Below, piece by piece: positions 1 to 5,459 of a DNA stretch of 5,459 nt. The notes under the pieces are model-generated. The model did no database searches, was not told the origin of the DNA, and saw only the letters and a program-made list of their open reading frames with translations. Origin of the DNA: Armatimonadota bacterium. GTDB taxonomy: Bacteria > Armatimonadota > Zipacnadia > Zipacnadales > UBA11051. Made by a program: the position numbers and the translations under genes. Positions within the stretch are counted from its first letter, which is position 1. Every line of letters starts with the position of its first letter. The stretch is from NCBI GenBank assembly GCA_003542955.1, contig DPJP01000210.1, positions 3,998 through 9,456 of the forward strand, given 5' to 3'.

Positions 1-1
1 T

Positions 2-1189
2 GTATGTGGAGCGCTCACGGCCGCCGCCGCAGTAGTAGCTCACCTGGACGTTGTCCGGCGTCGCCGCCAGCACCTTGTCGTTGTCGGGGTAGGTACCCTG
101 TGTCAGCAGGACTCGTGCATTCAGGCGCGGGTAGTCTTCCCTGAGTATATCCAGAGCCTTGCCGACGGCCTGCACCTCGAGGGCGTGCTGAGTGACGCCC
201 TGCTGCAACGCCGCGTCGCATGCCTCACATTCGCAGCGCCCGTGGTACTCAGACAGCCACACCATGATGTCGGTGACGCCCTCGTACGCGGCCAGCGAGC
301 GCATCCAGTCGGCAAGCATCTCGGTCGACTTCGGCTGCGAGAAGCAGAGCGCGACTGGATCGCCTCCCGCTCCCGTGCGCGCCGCATTGCCGACGCCGAC
401 AACCCCCGGGTAGCGCTCATAGAGCCCGGTACCGTGCAGGTAGTCCAGGTGCATGATGATGGGGACGACCTTCAGCGCGCGCAGCCGACCGGCGGTGATC
501 TTGCCCTGGTCGATCGTCGCCACGCCCCGGCCCTCGGCGTTGACCTTCATACCCGCATGCAGTTCGACGAGGTTGAGCTTCCGCGCGGCCATCCACTCGA
601 TGTCACCGGCCGCGGAGCCGCCCCACTCACCGCGCTCGGCCATGTCAGGCCAGTCCACGACGGTGGCCAGCGGGATGGTGACGCGCCCATCAGCGAATGC
701 GCCTTGCAGCAGGTCCTGCAGCGTGCGGGCGGCGTAGTAGACACCACGCTCATCCAGCCCGGCGAGAATGAGCTTCCTCTCGCCGACCGGGACGATCACG
801 TACGCCTGCTCGGAGTTGGGCAAACCGACGAGTTGCCTGACCTCGGGGACCACGGCAGCGCCCATGCGCCCCTGCGCATCGGCGACCCCGATGTGTATCT
901 GGAAGCCGTCGCCGCTGAGGGCGGCTCCCGTCTGCGCATCAAAGAGAGCCTTCAGCTCCGCCGCTGCCTGTCTCTCCGCATCGCCCGCGCCGCTACGCAG
1001 GCGCAGGCCAACCTCGGCGGCCGGGAGTGTGACGTGCGCGGGAATGGCTATCTGCTTGGGCAAGGGGATGACCCTGTGCAGCCAGAGGGCCTCCTGCTGC
1101 TTGCCTGTCTTCACCGGCTGTGCGCTGCCGGCAGTGGCCGATACCAGGAGCGCGACTCCTGTCACCACGAGTAGACACACGCGTTCCAT
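2..1189 (-). CDS. Secreted GH20/GH84-like glycoside hydrolase, N-terminal part (3' end outside window)
   Basis: This is probably an exported carbohydrate-active enzyme. An uninterrupted frame of 396 codons starts at ATG 1189 and has no stop before the window edge. Residues 1-23 form a Sec signal peptide: a hydrophobic run (VCLLVVTGVALLV) and a small-residue cleavage site near GSA/QPV. Residues about 60-175 look like the alpha/beta accessory domain that precedes the catalytic barrel in GH20, GH84 and GH67 enzymes. They include the helix AERQAAAELKALFDAQTG, the strand FQIHIGV, and DERGVYYAARTLQDLL. DWPDMAERGEWG (179-190) resembles the DxPxxxxRG entry to the TIM barrel, followed by the barrel strand ARKLNLVELH. 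WLSE (311-314) is followed by C319-x-C321-x-x-C324, a cysteine cluster I associate with DUF4838-type GH20 relatives. Glu314 is a candidate catalytic or structural acid (inference). The start is supported by GGAGGAG 8 nt upstream. The substrate is unknown. The family-level call is fairly secure, but the exact GH family is not. Confidence 0.75.
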   Translation of the reverse strand, partial: MERVCLLVVTGVALLVSATAGSAQPVKTGKQQEALWLHRVIPLPKQIAIPAHVTLPAAEVGLRLRSGAGDAERQAAAELKALFDAQTGAALSGDGFQIHIGVADAQGRMGAAVVPEVRQLVGLPNSEQAYVIVPVGERKLILAGLDERGVYYAARTLQDLLQGAFADGRVTIPLATVVDWPDMAERGEWGGSAAGDIEWMAARKLNLVELHAGMKVNAEGRGVATIDQGKITAGRLRALKVVPIIMHLDYLHGTGLYERYPGVVGVGNAARTGAGGDPVALCFSQPKSTEMLADWMRSLAAYEGVTDIMVWLSEYHGRCECEACDAALQQGVTQHALEVQAVGKALDILREDYPRLNARVLLTQGTYPDNDKVLAATPDNVQVSYYCGGGRERSTY

Positions 1190-1197
1190 GGCGTCAT

Positions 1198-1204
1198 CTC
1201 CTCC
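1198..1204 (-). promoter_or_regulatory. Ribosome-binding site of the glycoside hydrolase gene
   Basis: The minus strand reads GGAGGAG, then 8 nt, then ATG at 1189. An out-of-frame ATG at 1197 directly abuts this site and is too close to be used. The spacing therefore picks out 1189, which is also the start that gives a proper signal peptide. Confidence 0.75.
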
Positions 1205-1384
1205 AGTTGCCGGCGAGTTGTCAAGTGCGAACGGGGGAGGCCTCTGGGCTGTGCCGGCTCGTGTCGGGCCGAGTTCGGGGGGCCGTGTGCCATCTAGGTT
1301 CGCCCTGTGCGCAACAACCTCCTCCGCGTGGGCGCGCACCGCCTTCGGTCCCTGGCTCACCCGGACGCAACGCTACTCGCACAC

Positions 1385-1413
1385 AAAGGCCGCCCCTTGC
1401 GTGAGGGGCGGCC
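1385..1413 (-). terminator. Rho-independent terminator of the beta-barrel gene
   Basis: Positions 1388-1397 and 1404-1413 are perfect inverted complements: a 10-bp stem of GGCCGCCCC plus a closing T-A pair, with a 6-nt loop. On the minus strand the stem is followed by TTTGTGTG, a short imperfect T-rich tail. It begins 34 nt after the TGA-type end of the barrel gene at 1448. The plus-strand side has no T run, so it points in the minus direction. The tail is weak but the stem is very strong. Confidence 0.75.
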
Positions 1414-1447
1414 CTGATGCTGCGTATGGCGTGTGCCCGGGGGCGAC

Positions 1448-2266
1448 TTACCCGCCCCAGACCGTTGACGCGCCGATCAGCCACGAATCGCTCGCGCCTT
1501 CATCGCCCTCATGCCACACGACGCCAAGCTTCCAGGAGCCGGCCCCGCGGGATGGTCTCGCGTTGTAGATCAGGCCGGCCGTCGGGTCCCCATCGTCGAA
1601 GCCGGCGGCCACGGTCCACTCGCCGCGCTTGCCGAAGCTGGTGCGGCCACCGATCTGAAAGACCATGTCGTTCTCGTCGGTGATGTCCTCGAGATCAAAT
1701 GCCAGTGTCCACCGTCCGTAGTCCAGCGCCATGCCGATATCGTAGGTGGTCTGCACCTCGTCGGTGACGTCTCGGGCAACGATGCCCCAGGTGGCCTTGC
1801 CGGTCTGGTCACCCGTATTCAGCGTCCCCGCTATGCCGAGATCGAAGACATCCGAATCGCCAACGCCGGCGATGTCCACGTCAATCCTCTGGTAGTTGAG
1901 GCCACACGCCAGGCCCTTGCCGAGTTTCGTGCCAAAGCCGAGCCCGATCTCGGACATCCGCAGCACGTCGGTCCAACCAGCGCCCACGCCCCACGAACTG
2001 CCGGCGGGGTACCCGGACCAGCTTATGGTCCTGAGTTCGACGTCGCCGGAGCACTCGAACATGCCGGCCGCTGAATGCCTCCAACCGCTGCCGGCGGCGC
2101 CATCCGCGGAGTAGAGCCCCAGGAATGCGGGGTTCTGCAGCCACGCTTCAGCCATGCCGGGCCCGCCCACCTGGGCGCGGCCGGAGGCCGAGGTTTCCAG
2201 GTCCTGGGCCGCGCATGTGCCCAGAACAAGGACCAGTACGGCGATTACTGCCATGGTGCGCGTCAT
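1448..2266 (-). CDS. Exported beta-rich protein, probable outer-membrane beta-barrel (PorV/TraF-like)
   Basis: The protein is 272 residues and no specific function can be assigned. Residues 1-20 form a signal peptide (MTRTMAVIAVLVLVLGTCAA) with probable cleavage before QDLE. The LGTC stretch lacks the small residue before Cys expected of a lipobox, so a lipoprotein is unlikely. After the signal comes AWLQNPAFLGL; an early NPA motif is typical of PorV, FadL and TraF-like outer-membrane proteins. The rest alternates polar and nonpolar residues with many Gly and aromatic residues in repeating strand-sized blocks (SSWGVGAGW, GLACGLNYQRIDVDIAG, YDIGMALDYGRWTLAFDLEDITDE, GEWTVAAGFDDGDPTAGLIYN, SWKLGVVWHE, SWLIGASTVWGG), which suggests roughly 10-14 strands. 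LEDITD followed by a Gly-rich strand is also familiar from such barrels. The start was chosen at ATG 2266, where AAGGAGGA is well spaced. ATG 2269 and TTG 2284 are alternatives, but 2269 is too close to the ribosome-binding site and 2284 lies upstream of it. The gene is flanked by its own gap and terminator, so it is probably monocistronic. Confidence 0.7.
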   Translation of the reverse strand: MTRTMAVIAVLVLVLGTCAAQDLETSASGRAQVGGPGMAEAWLQNPAFLGLYSADGAAGSGWRHSAAGMFECSGDVELRTISWSGYPAGSSWGVGAGWTDVLRMSEIGLGFGTKLGKGLACGLNYQRIDVDIAGVGDSDVFDLGIAGTLNTGDQTGKATWGIVARDVTDEVQTTYDIGMALDYGRWTLAFDLEDITDENDMVFQIGGRTSFGKRGEWTVAAGFDDGDPTAGLIYNARPSRGAGSWKLGVVWHEGDEGASDSWLIGASTVWGG

Positions 2267-2270
2267 CATG

Positions 2271-2278
2271 TCCTCCTT
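2271..2278 (-). promoter_or_regulatory. Ribosome-binding site that decides the barrel-gene start
   Basis: The minus strand reads AAGGAGGA immediately before CATGATG. The second ATG (2266) sits 5 nt from GGAGG once the following A is counted. The first ATG (2269) is only 2 nt away. The in-frame TTG at 2284 would place this site inside the coding region. Confidence 0.65.
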
Positions 2279-2370
2279 GTACAACTCTCTGAGTGGGTAC
2301 GGCTGAGTGAAGTGCTCCGTGGACGCGCTCGCAGCCCGCCAGGTTCAAACACTCAGTGCAGTGTCCACTT

Positions 2371-2380
2371 CCCCGCGGGG
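2371..2380. repeat. 10-bp perfect palindrome CCCCGCGGGG in the intergenic gap
   Basis: A perfect GC palindrome lies in the 164-bp gap between the ATPase stop and the barrel gene. It has no loop and no T tract on either strand, so it is not a normal terminator. It could be a protein-binding site or chance in GC-rich DNA. Confidence 0.3.
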
Positions 2381-2430
2381 CACGCGGCACCTGCCCGCTC
2401 CCGCGATATTGTGAGCTCAGTTCGCGGCAG

Positions 2431-3243
2431 TCACACGTAAAGCCCCTTGAGCATCATGGCGGTCGCCTCGTCGAGTTGTTCCATCCGGCGGACTTCGTCG
2501 AAGAGCCCAAGGAGGTCAGATGTCTTGAGCCGGTGCTTGCGGGCACCGGTGAAGTCATGGAGAATCCGGCCACGGTGGACCATCACAAGCCGGTCACCGA
2601 GGTTCACCGCCTGTTGCATCGAGTGAGTGACCATCAGTACGGTGAGCCTCTGCTCCTCGATGATCCGGGCGGTCAGTTCGACCACCTGCTGTGCGCTGCG
2701 GGGGTCCAGTGCGGCTGTATGCTCGTCCAGTAGGAGCAGACGCGGTCGCAGCCACGTTGCCATCAGCAGTGTGAGCGCCTGCCGCTGCCCACCGGAGAGG
2801 CTGCCGATGGGGGTGTCGAGGCGGTTCTCGAGCCCCATGTTCAGGGAGCGGACGCGCTCCCGCATATCCTCGCGAACACGGGATGCCAGCGCCCAGCCCA
2901 GTCCCCTCCGCAGGCCGCGTCGCGCGGCGAGCGCGAGGTTCTCGCCGATGGTCATATCGGGCGCCGTGCCGCTGTAGGGGTCCTGGAACACCCTGCCGAT
3001 GAGACGGGCGCGACGGTGCTCGGGCCAGCGTGTGATGTCGTGCCCGTCGAGGGTGATGCGGCCGCTATCCACGATGAAACTGCCGGCGACGGCGTTAAGC
3101 AGCGTCGATTTCCCGGAGCCGTTGCCGCCGATGACGACCATGAACGACCCCTCCGCCAGCTCGAAGCTTGCGCCCTGCAGCGCGTGCACCTCATTGGCCG
3201 TGCCGGAATTGAAGGTCTTCTCGAGGCTGTCGACTTCAAGCAT
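2431..3243 (-). CDS. ABC transporter ATP-binding protein (COG1101 type, TrpZ-like)
   Basis: This is the 270-residue ATPase that powers the importer encoded upstream. It acts on the cytoplasmic face of the inner membrane, bound to the permease. All ABC motifs are intact: Walker A GGNGSGKST (39-47), Q-loop FQDP (86-89), signature LSGGQ (149-153), Walker B LLLLDE (169-174) with catalytic Glu174, D-loop ALD (178-180), and H-loop His207 in VTHSM. The N-terminus (MLEVDSLEKTFNSGT, then NEVHALQ) and the VTHSMQQAVNLGDRLVMVHRGRI segment match the family paired with COG4120 permeases and COG2984 binding proteins. The C-terminal tail (about 231-270) is normal for that family. The start is ATG 3243, 8 nt inside the permease gene; an upstream in-frame GTG at 3255 is too close to the GGAGGGG site. 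The family also contains TrpZ of the streptococcal tryptophan transporter, but the substrate here cannot be inferred. It is the last gene of the operon, and no clear terminator follows. Confidence 0.93.
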   Translation of the reverse strand: MLEVDSLEKTFNSGTANEVHALQGASFELAEGSFMVVIGGNGSGKSTLLNAVAGSFIVDSGRITLDGHDITRWPEHRRARLIGRVFQDPYSGTAPDMTIGENLALAARRGLRRGLGWALASRVREDMRERVRSLNMGLENRLDTPIGSLSGGQRQALTLLMATWLRPRLLLLDEHTAALDPRSAQQVVELTARIIEEQRLTVLMVTHSMQQAVNLGDRLVMVHRGRILHDFTGARKHRLKTSDLLGLFDEVRRMEQLDEATAMMLKGLYV

Positions 3244-4174
3244 GCTGCTGCACACCCCTCCGGCGACGTATGCGACTCAGCAGGTCCGGGACGACGAGCG
3301 CGACCAGGACGAAGACGGCCGTGATCAGTTTGAGGTCATTGGGATTGAGTCCGAAGCGCAGCGCGATGGCGACCATCAGCCTGAACAGCACCGAGCCCAT
3401 CACTGCACCGGTGATGACAATGCCGAGCGCTCGCGTCCGCACCAGTGACTCGCCGATGATGATGCTCGCGAGCCCCCAGACGATCATCCCAAAGCCCATC
3501 TGCACATCGGCGAAGCCCTGGTACTGAGCGAGCAACGCCCCGGCGGCGGCGATCAGGCCGTTCGACAGCGCCAGGCCGAGGATGATCATGCCGCCCGTGT
3601 CGGCCCCCTGCGCGCGTGCCATCTGGTCGTTCTGGCCTGTCGCGCGCATCGCGGTGCCCAGATCGGTTCGCATGAACAGGTAGAGTGCCACGGAGACGAT
3701 GATGACGGCCAGAACTGACAGCAAGAAGGCCGCAATGTCGCGTGACGCGACCTGCCATCCGGCGATGTTGTGGGTGTCGGCCTTGCCGACGAGAGGCTTC
3801 AGCGCCTCCGTGGCGCCGGTCACCAGCGTGTCCACCTCCATGAGCGGCACATTGCTTCTGCCCATGATGTGGAGGTTGATCGAGTAGAGCGCAGTCATAA
3901 CGAGAATTCCCGCCAGCAGTCCGTGGATGCGCAGGCGGGCGTGCAGAACGCCGGTCACGGTGCCGGCGACCATCCCCATTGCCGCTCCGGCGGCGGTGGC
4001 GAGCAGCGGGTGCACGCCTTTGACCAGCAGAACCGCCGCCGTCGCCCCGCCGAGCGCGGTCGAGCCGTCGGCAGTCATGTCGGCCGTCTTGAAGATGCGG
4101 AACGAGATGTAGACCCCGAGAGCCAGCAGTGACAGGATGAGCCCGACTGTGAGCGCGCCGATCAGCAGTGTCAT
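3236..4174 (-). CDS. ABC transporter permease (COG4120 / BPD_transp_2 type, TrpY-like)
   Basis: This inner-membrane channel subunit has 312 residues and about 8-9 hydrophobic segments, near residues 3-22, 38-52, 57-77, 84-101, 146-168, 195-217, 226-243, 250-274 and 283-300. Family landmarks are LGVYISFRIFKTADMTADGS (19-38), the Gly-rich helix AAGAAMGMVAGTVTGVLHA, LLAGILVMTALYSINLHIMG (86-105) and the NVPLM that follows. The cytoplasmic loop MRATGQNDQMARAQGAD (176-192) is the expected ATPase-contact region. The protein ends in a basic tail (RIRRRRG) consistent with a cytoplasmic C-terminus. The start at ATG 4174 forms an ATGA overlap with the STAS gene stop and has GGAGG 6 nt upstream. The open frame extends back to 4525, but that extension is Arg/Pro/Ala-rich and antiparallel in character to nothing in the family. 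The last 8 nt overlap the ATPase start. It presumably works with the binding protein upstream and the ATPase downstream; the substrate is unknown. Confidence 0.93.
   Translation of the reverse strand: MTLLIGALTVGLILSLLALGVYISFRIFKTADMTADGSTALGGATAAVLLVKGVHPLLATAAGAAMGMVAGTVTGVLHARLRIHGLLAGILVMTALYSINLHIMGRSNVPLMEVDTLVTGATEALKPLVGKADTHNIAGWQVASRDIAAFLLSVLAVIIVSVALYLFMRTDLGTAMRATGQNDQMARAQGADTGGMIILGLALSNGLIAAAGALLAQYQGFADVQMGFGMIVWGLASIIIGESLVRTRALGIVITGAVMGSVLFRLMVAIALRFGLNPNDLKLITAVFVLVALVVPDLLSRIRRRRGVQQHA
3255..3261 (-). promoter_or_regulatory. Ribosome-binding site of the ATPase gene
   Basis: GGAGGGG lies inside the end of the permease gene, 11 nt before ATG 3243. The spacing is slightly long, but the site overlaps the only upstream in-frame candidate (GTG 3255), which excludes that start. 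Confidence 0.5.
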
Positions 4175-5415
4175 GCCCGGCCTCCCTCCGCTATTTCGGG
4201 CGCAAGCGGAGCTACCCACGCAACCCCGCGGGTGAAGACGCTCTCGCCGACGCCGGACACTCCGCGCAGGTCGGGGAGCAGGTGCAGCAGGCCGTCGAGG
4301 CTCTGCGTCTCGAAGAGCGTGCCGATCACCTCGCGGGGGTCCTCGAGCCTGCGCGGGAGAGCCCGGTACGAGAGTGCGGCCGCGTGGAAGTGGCCCTGCA
4401 GTGCCGTATCGCGACCCAGGGGCCGCAGGGCGCACCCGAAGGGCGGTTCTGGTCGCCAGTCCGCAAATCCGGCGACAACGGCCAGCGCGCCGCCGTGGGC
4501 CGGTTCCGATGTGAATGAAAGCCATTCGCGCACCAGTGGGTGCTCGAACGGGGCCCCGCGGACGCCTGCAGTGGGGGAGAGCTTCAGGGATGCGCCCACG
4601 AGCCCGCTCGTCTCCGCCAGGATGACAGCCGCGCAGGCGTCATCGCCCGATGCCTCGAGCAGGGCGGCGAGAAGCCGGGAGAGCGGGACTTCGGCCCCGG
4701 GCTCGGACGGCTCGAAGCTCACCAGCAATGGAGTTGACAGCTCACATGAAATTGCGTAGAGCGTCTCGACTGATGGCACGTAGTCGCCCGCGCCGACCAT
4801 GAAATCCGGCGCCGCCTCGCTTCCGCCCGGCAGACAGACGGCTACTCCGGCCGCGGCGAGGAACTCCCCGAACCTGTCGTGGCAGTCGTCCCAGCCGTTG
4901 CCGAGGGCTCCGATGCCGACGGCGACCGTGGTCGGCCCGACCGTGAGCCCCGCGCAGTCGGCGCGAGTGAACTGGGCTCCGTCCAGCCGTGTAGGGTCGC
5001 CCAGCAGGATCGCCTGTGTCGGTTTCGCCGGTCCCTCGATACGCAGGCGCACGTGCTGTGTGACCACCTCCGCGACACCTGCCGGCTCAAGGACGCCGGC
5101 GGGCTGTGGCGGTGCACTGAGCATCTGGGCCAGACCCGAGAGCTCGAGCACCTCGCGCACCTGGGCCGAGGGCTCGACCACGCGCAGCGAGCCATTTAGA
5201 CCGGCCAACTGCTTGGCATAGCTCAGGAGCACGCGGATGCCGGCCGAACTCAGGAACCGCACCTCGGCCATCTGCAGATCGAGCGTATGTGTTCCCGAAC
5301 GAAGCAGCTCTGCCAGTTGTGCATCGAGGTGCTCCGCCCAGTAGGCGTCCAGACGGCCGCTTATGTGCAGTTCGACGCGCTCTCCGACGCGGCGCTGTGC
5401 CAGTTCCACCGTCAA
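4171..5415 (-). CDS. STAS-domain (anti-sigma-factor antagonist-like) protein with large unrecognised C-terminal domain
   Basis: The protein has 414 residues, no signal peptide and no membrane segment, so it is cytoplasmic. Residues 1-100 are a STAS domain like SpoIIAA/RsbV: LHISGRLDAYWAEHLDAQL, then THTLDLQMAEVRFLSSAGIRVLL, then GSLRVVEPSAQVREVLELSGL. Aligned on FMDSSGL of SpoIIAA, Ser57 occupies the phosphorylated serine (SpoIIAA Ser58), and Ser56 replaces the usual Asp. A Pro/Ala-rich linker (about 101-115) leads to a region of about 300 residues that I cannot assign to a named domain. Its notable stretches are VGIGALGNGWDDCHDRFGEF (165-184), CAAVILAETSGLVGASLKLS (261-280), REWLSFTSEPAHGGALAVV (296-314), GHFHAAALSYR (341-351), LFETQSLDGLLHLLPD (367-382) and GESVFTRGVAWVAPL (390-404). 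It overlaps the upstream gene by 4 nt (TTGA) and the permease by 4 nt (ATGA). The TTG start at 5415 has a modest AAGGTGG upstream; GTG 5409 is an alternative. It may tune the transporter (compare MlaB, a STAS subunit on an ABC ATPase) or link it to partner switching. Confidence 0.85.
   Translation of the reverse strand: MTVELAQRRVGERVELHISGRLDAYWAEHLDAQLAELLRSGTHTLDLQMAEVRFLSSAGIRVLLSYAKQLAGLNGSLRVVEPSAQVREVLELSGLAQMLSAPPQPAGVLEPAGVAEVVTQHVRLRIEGPAKPTQAILLGDPTRLDGAQFTRADCAGLTVGPTTVAVGIGALGNGWDDCHDRFGEFLAAAGVAVCLPGGSEAAPDFMVGAGDYVPSVETLYAISCELSTPLLVSFEPSEPGAEVPLSRLLAALLEASGDDACAAVILAETSGLVGASLKLSPTAGVRGAPFEHPLVREWLSFTSEPAHGGALAVVAGFADWRPEPPFGCALRPLGRDTALQGHFHAAALSYRALPRRLEDPREVIGTLFETQSLDGLLHLLPDLRGVSGVGESVFTRGVAWVAPLAPEIAEGGRA
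4181..4185 (-). promoter_or_regulatory. Ribosome-binding site that decides the permease start
   Basis: GGAGG on the minus strand sits 6 nt before ATG 4174, within the last codons of the STAS gene. Its ideal spacing supports the 312-residue permease over the 429-residue reading from 4525. Confidence 0.7.
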
Positions 5416-5459
5416 CTCACCACCTTGTCGGCGCGCGCGAGCACGGCCGGCGGCACGGT
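5412..5459 (-). CDS. C-terminal end of probable ABC substrate-binding protein (COG2984 / TrpX-like)
   Basis: Only 15 codons and the TGA stop are inside the window: TVPPAVLARADKVVS. Extracellular or periplasmic binding proteins of the ABC_sub_bind family (COG2984) commonly end in a stretch of the form TIPPSLLARADEVI, which this matches closely. It also sits immediately upstream of its expected partners, the permease and ATPase. The TGA overlaps the TTG start of the STAS gene. The call rests on a short peptide plus context. Another family with a similar tail is possible, but the frame is open to the window edge and the position is right. Confidence 0.6.
   Translation of the reverse strand, partial: TVPPAVLARADKVVS

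Noticed and set aside
185..1174. 329-codon open frame on the plus strand
   Set aside because: It lies antisense to the hydrolase, whose frame has a ribosome-binding site, a signal peptide and family motifs. The plus-strand translation is rich in Arg, Asp and His and has no recognisable domain, as expected for an antisense shadow in high-GC DNA.
1219..1224. Perfect TTGACA on the minus strand upstream of the hydrolase as a -35 box
   Set aside because: At 17-bp spacing the -10 position would be GAGATG, which overlaps the ribosome-binding site and leaves no leader.
768..1568. 266-codon open frame on the plus strand crossing a gene, the leader and the terminator
   Set aside because: It runs through the terminator hairpin and antisense to two genes. 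Its composition is Ser/Pro/Ala/Arg-rich and without motifs.
1511..2074. 187-codon open frame on the plus strand
   Set aside because: It is antisense to the beta-barrel gene with no ribosome-binding site or domain; a GC-rich shadow.
2200..2266. Lipoprotein signal (LVLGTC) in the barrel protein
   Set aside because: The residue before Cys is Thr, whereas a lipobox needs Gly, Ala or Ser there. An ordinary signal-peptidase I site (CAA before QDL) fits better.
2349..2364. Hairpin ACACT-6 nt-AGTGT as a terminator for the transporter operon
   Set aside because: The stem is only 5 bp and is followed by just TTG; too weak to call.
4175..4525. 117-residue N-terminal extension of the permease frame
   Set aside because: It overlaps the STAS coding region, is Arg/Pro-rich, and is unlike permease N-termini. 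ATG 4174 has an ideal GGAGG and starts the first membrane helix.

Overview
The window reads as a chromosomal piece of a high-GC, Gram-negative-type (diderm) bacterium. All six supported genes lie on the minus strand, so transcription runs from high to low coordinates. An apparent outer-membrane beta-barrel protein, an exported GH20/GH84-like glycoside hydrolase and a partner-switching-type STAS protein are together the sort of mix seen in free-living or environmental lineages such as Armatimonadota, Planctomycetota, Hydrogenedentota or Lentisphaerota. That placement is an inference from gene content only. There is no rRNA, tRNA, CRISPR array or mobile element that I can support.

Region A (5459 to 2431) is the end of a tightly packed ABC-transporter operon. 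In transcription order it holds the last 15 codons of a probable COG2984-type substrate-binding protein, a 414-residue STAS-domain protein with a large unrecognised C-terminal region, a COG4120-type membrane permease (BPD_transp_2 fold), and a COG1101-type ATPase. Each junction is an overlap (TTGA, ATGA, and 8 nt), which implies co-expression and probably translational coupling. The substrate-binding protein, permease and ATPase form the standard three-part importer to which the streptococcal tryptophan transporter TrpXYZ belongs. The substrate cannot be read here. The STAS gene between the binding protein and the permease is the unusual part. It could regulate the transporter directly, as MlaB does in MlaFEDB, or carry transport status into an anti-sigma or partner-switching cascade.

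Region B (2430 to 2267) is a 164-bp gap with no convincing promoter or terminator. It holds only a 10-bp GC palindrome and a weak hairpin.

Region C (2266 to 1385) is a single exported beta-rich protein, probably an outer-membrane barrel of the PorV/TraF-like kind. A strong GC hairpin followed by a short T-rich run acts as its probable terminator.

Region D (1384 to 1190) is a 195-bp leader with a good ribosome-binding site but no clear promoter. Region E (1189 to 2) is the first 396 codons of a secreted GH20/GH84-superfamily-like glycoside hydrolase. It stays open to the window edge and continues outside it.
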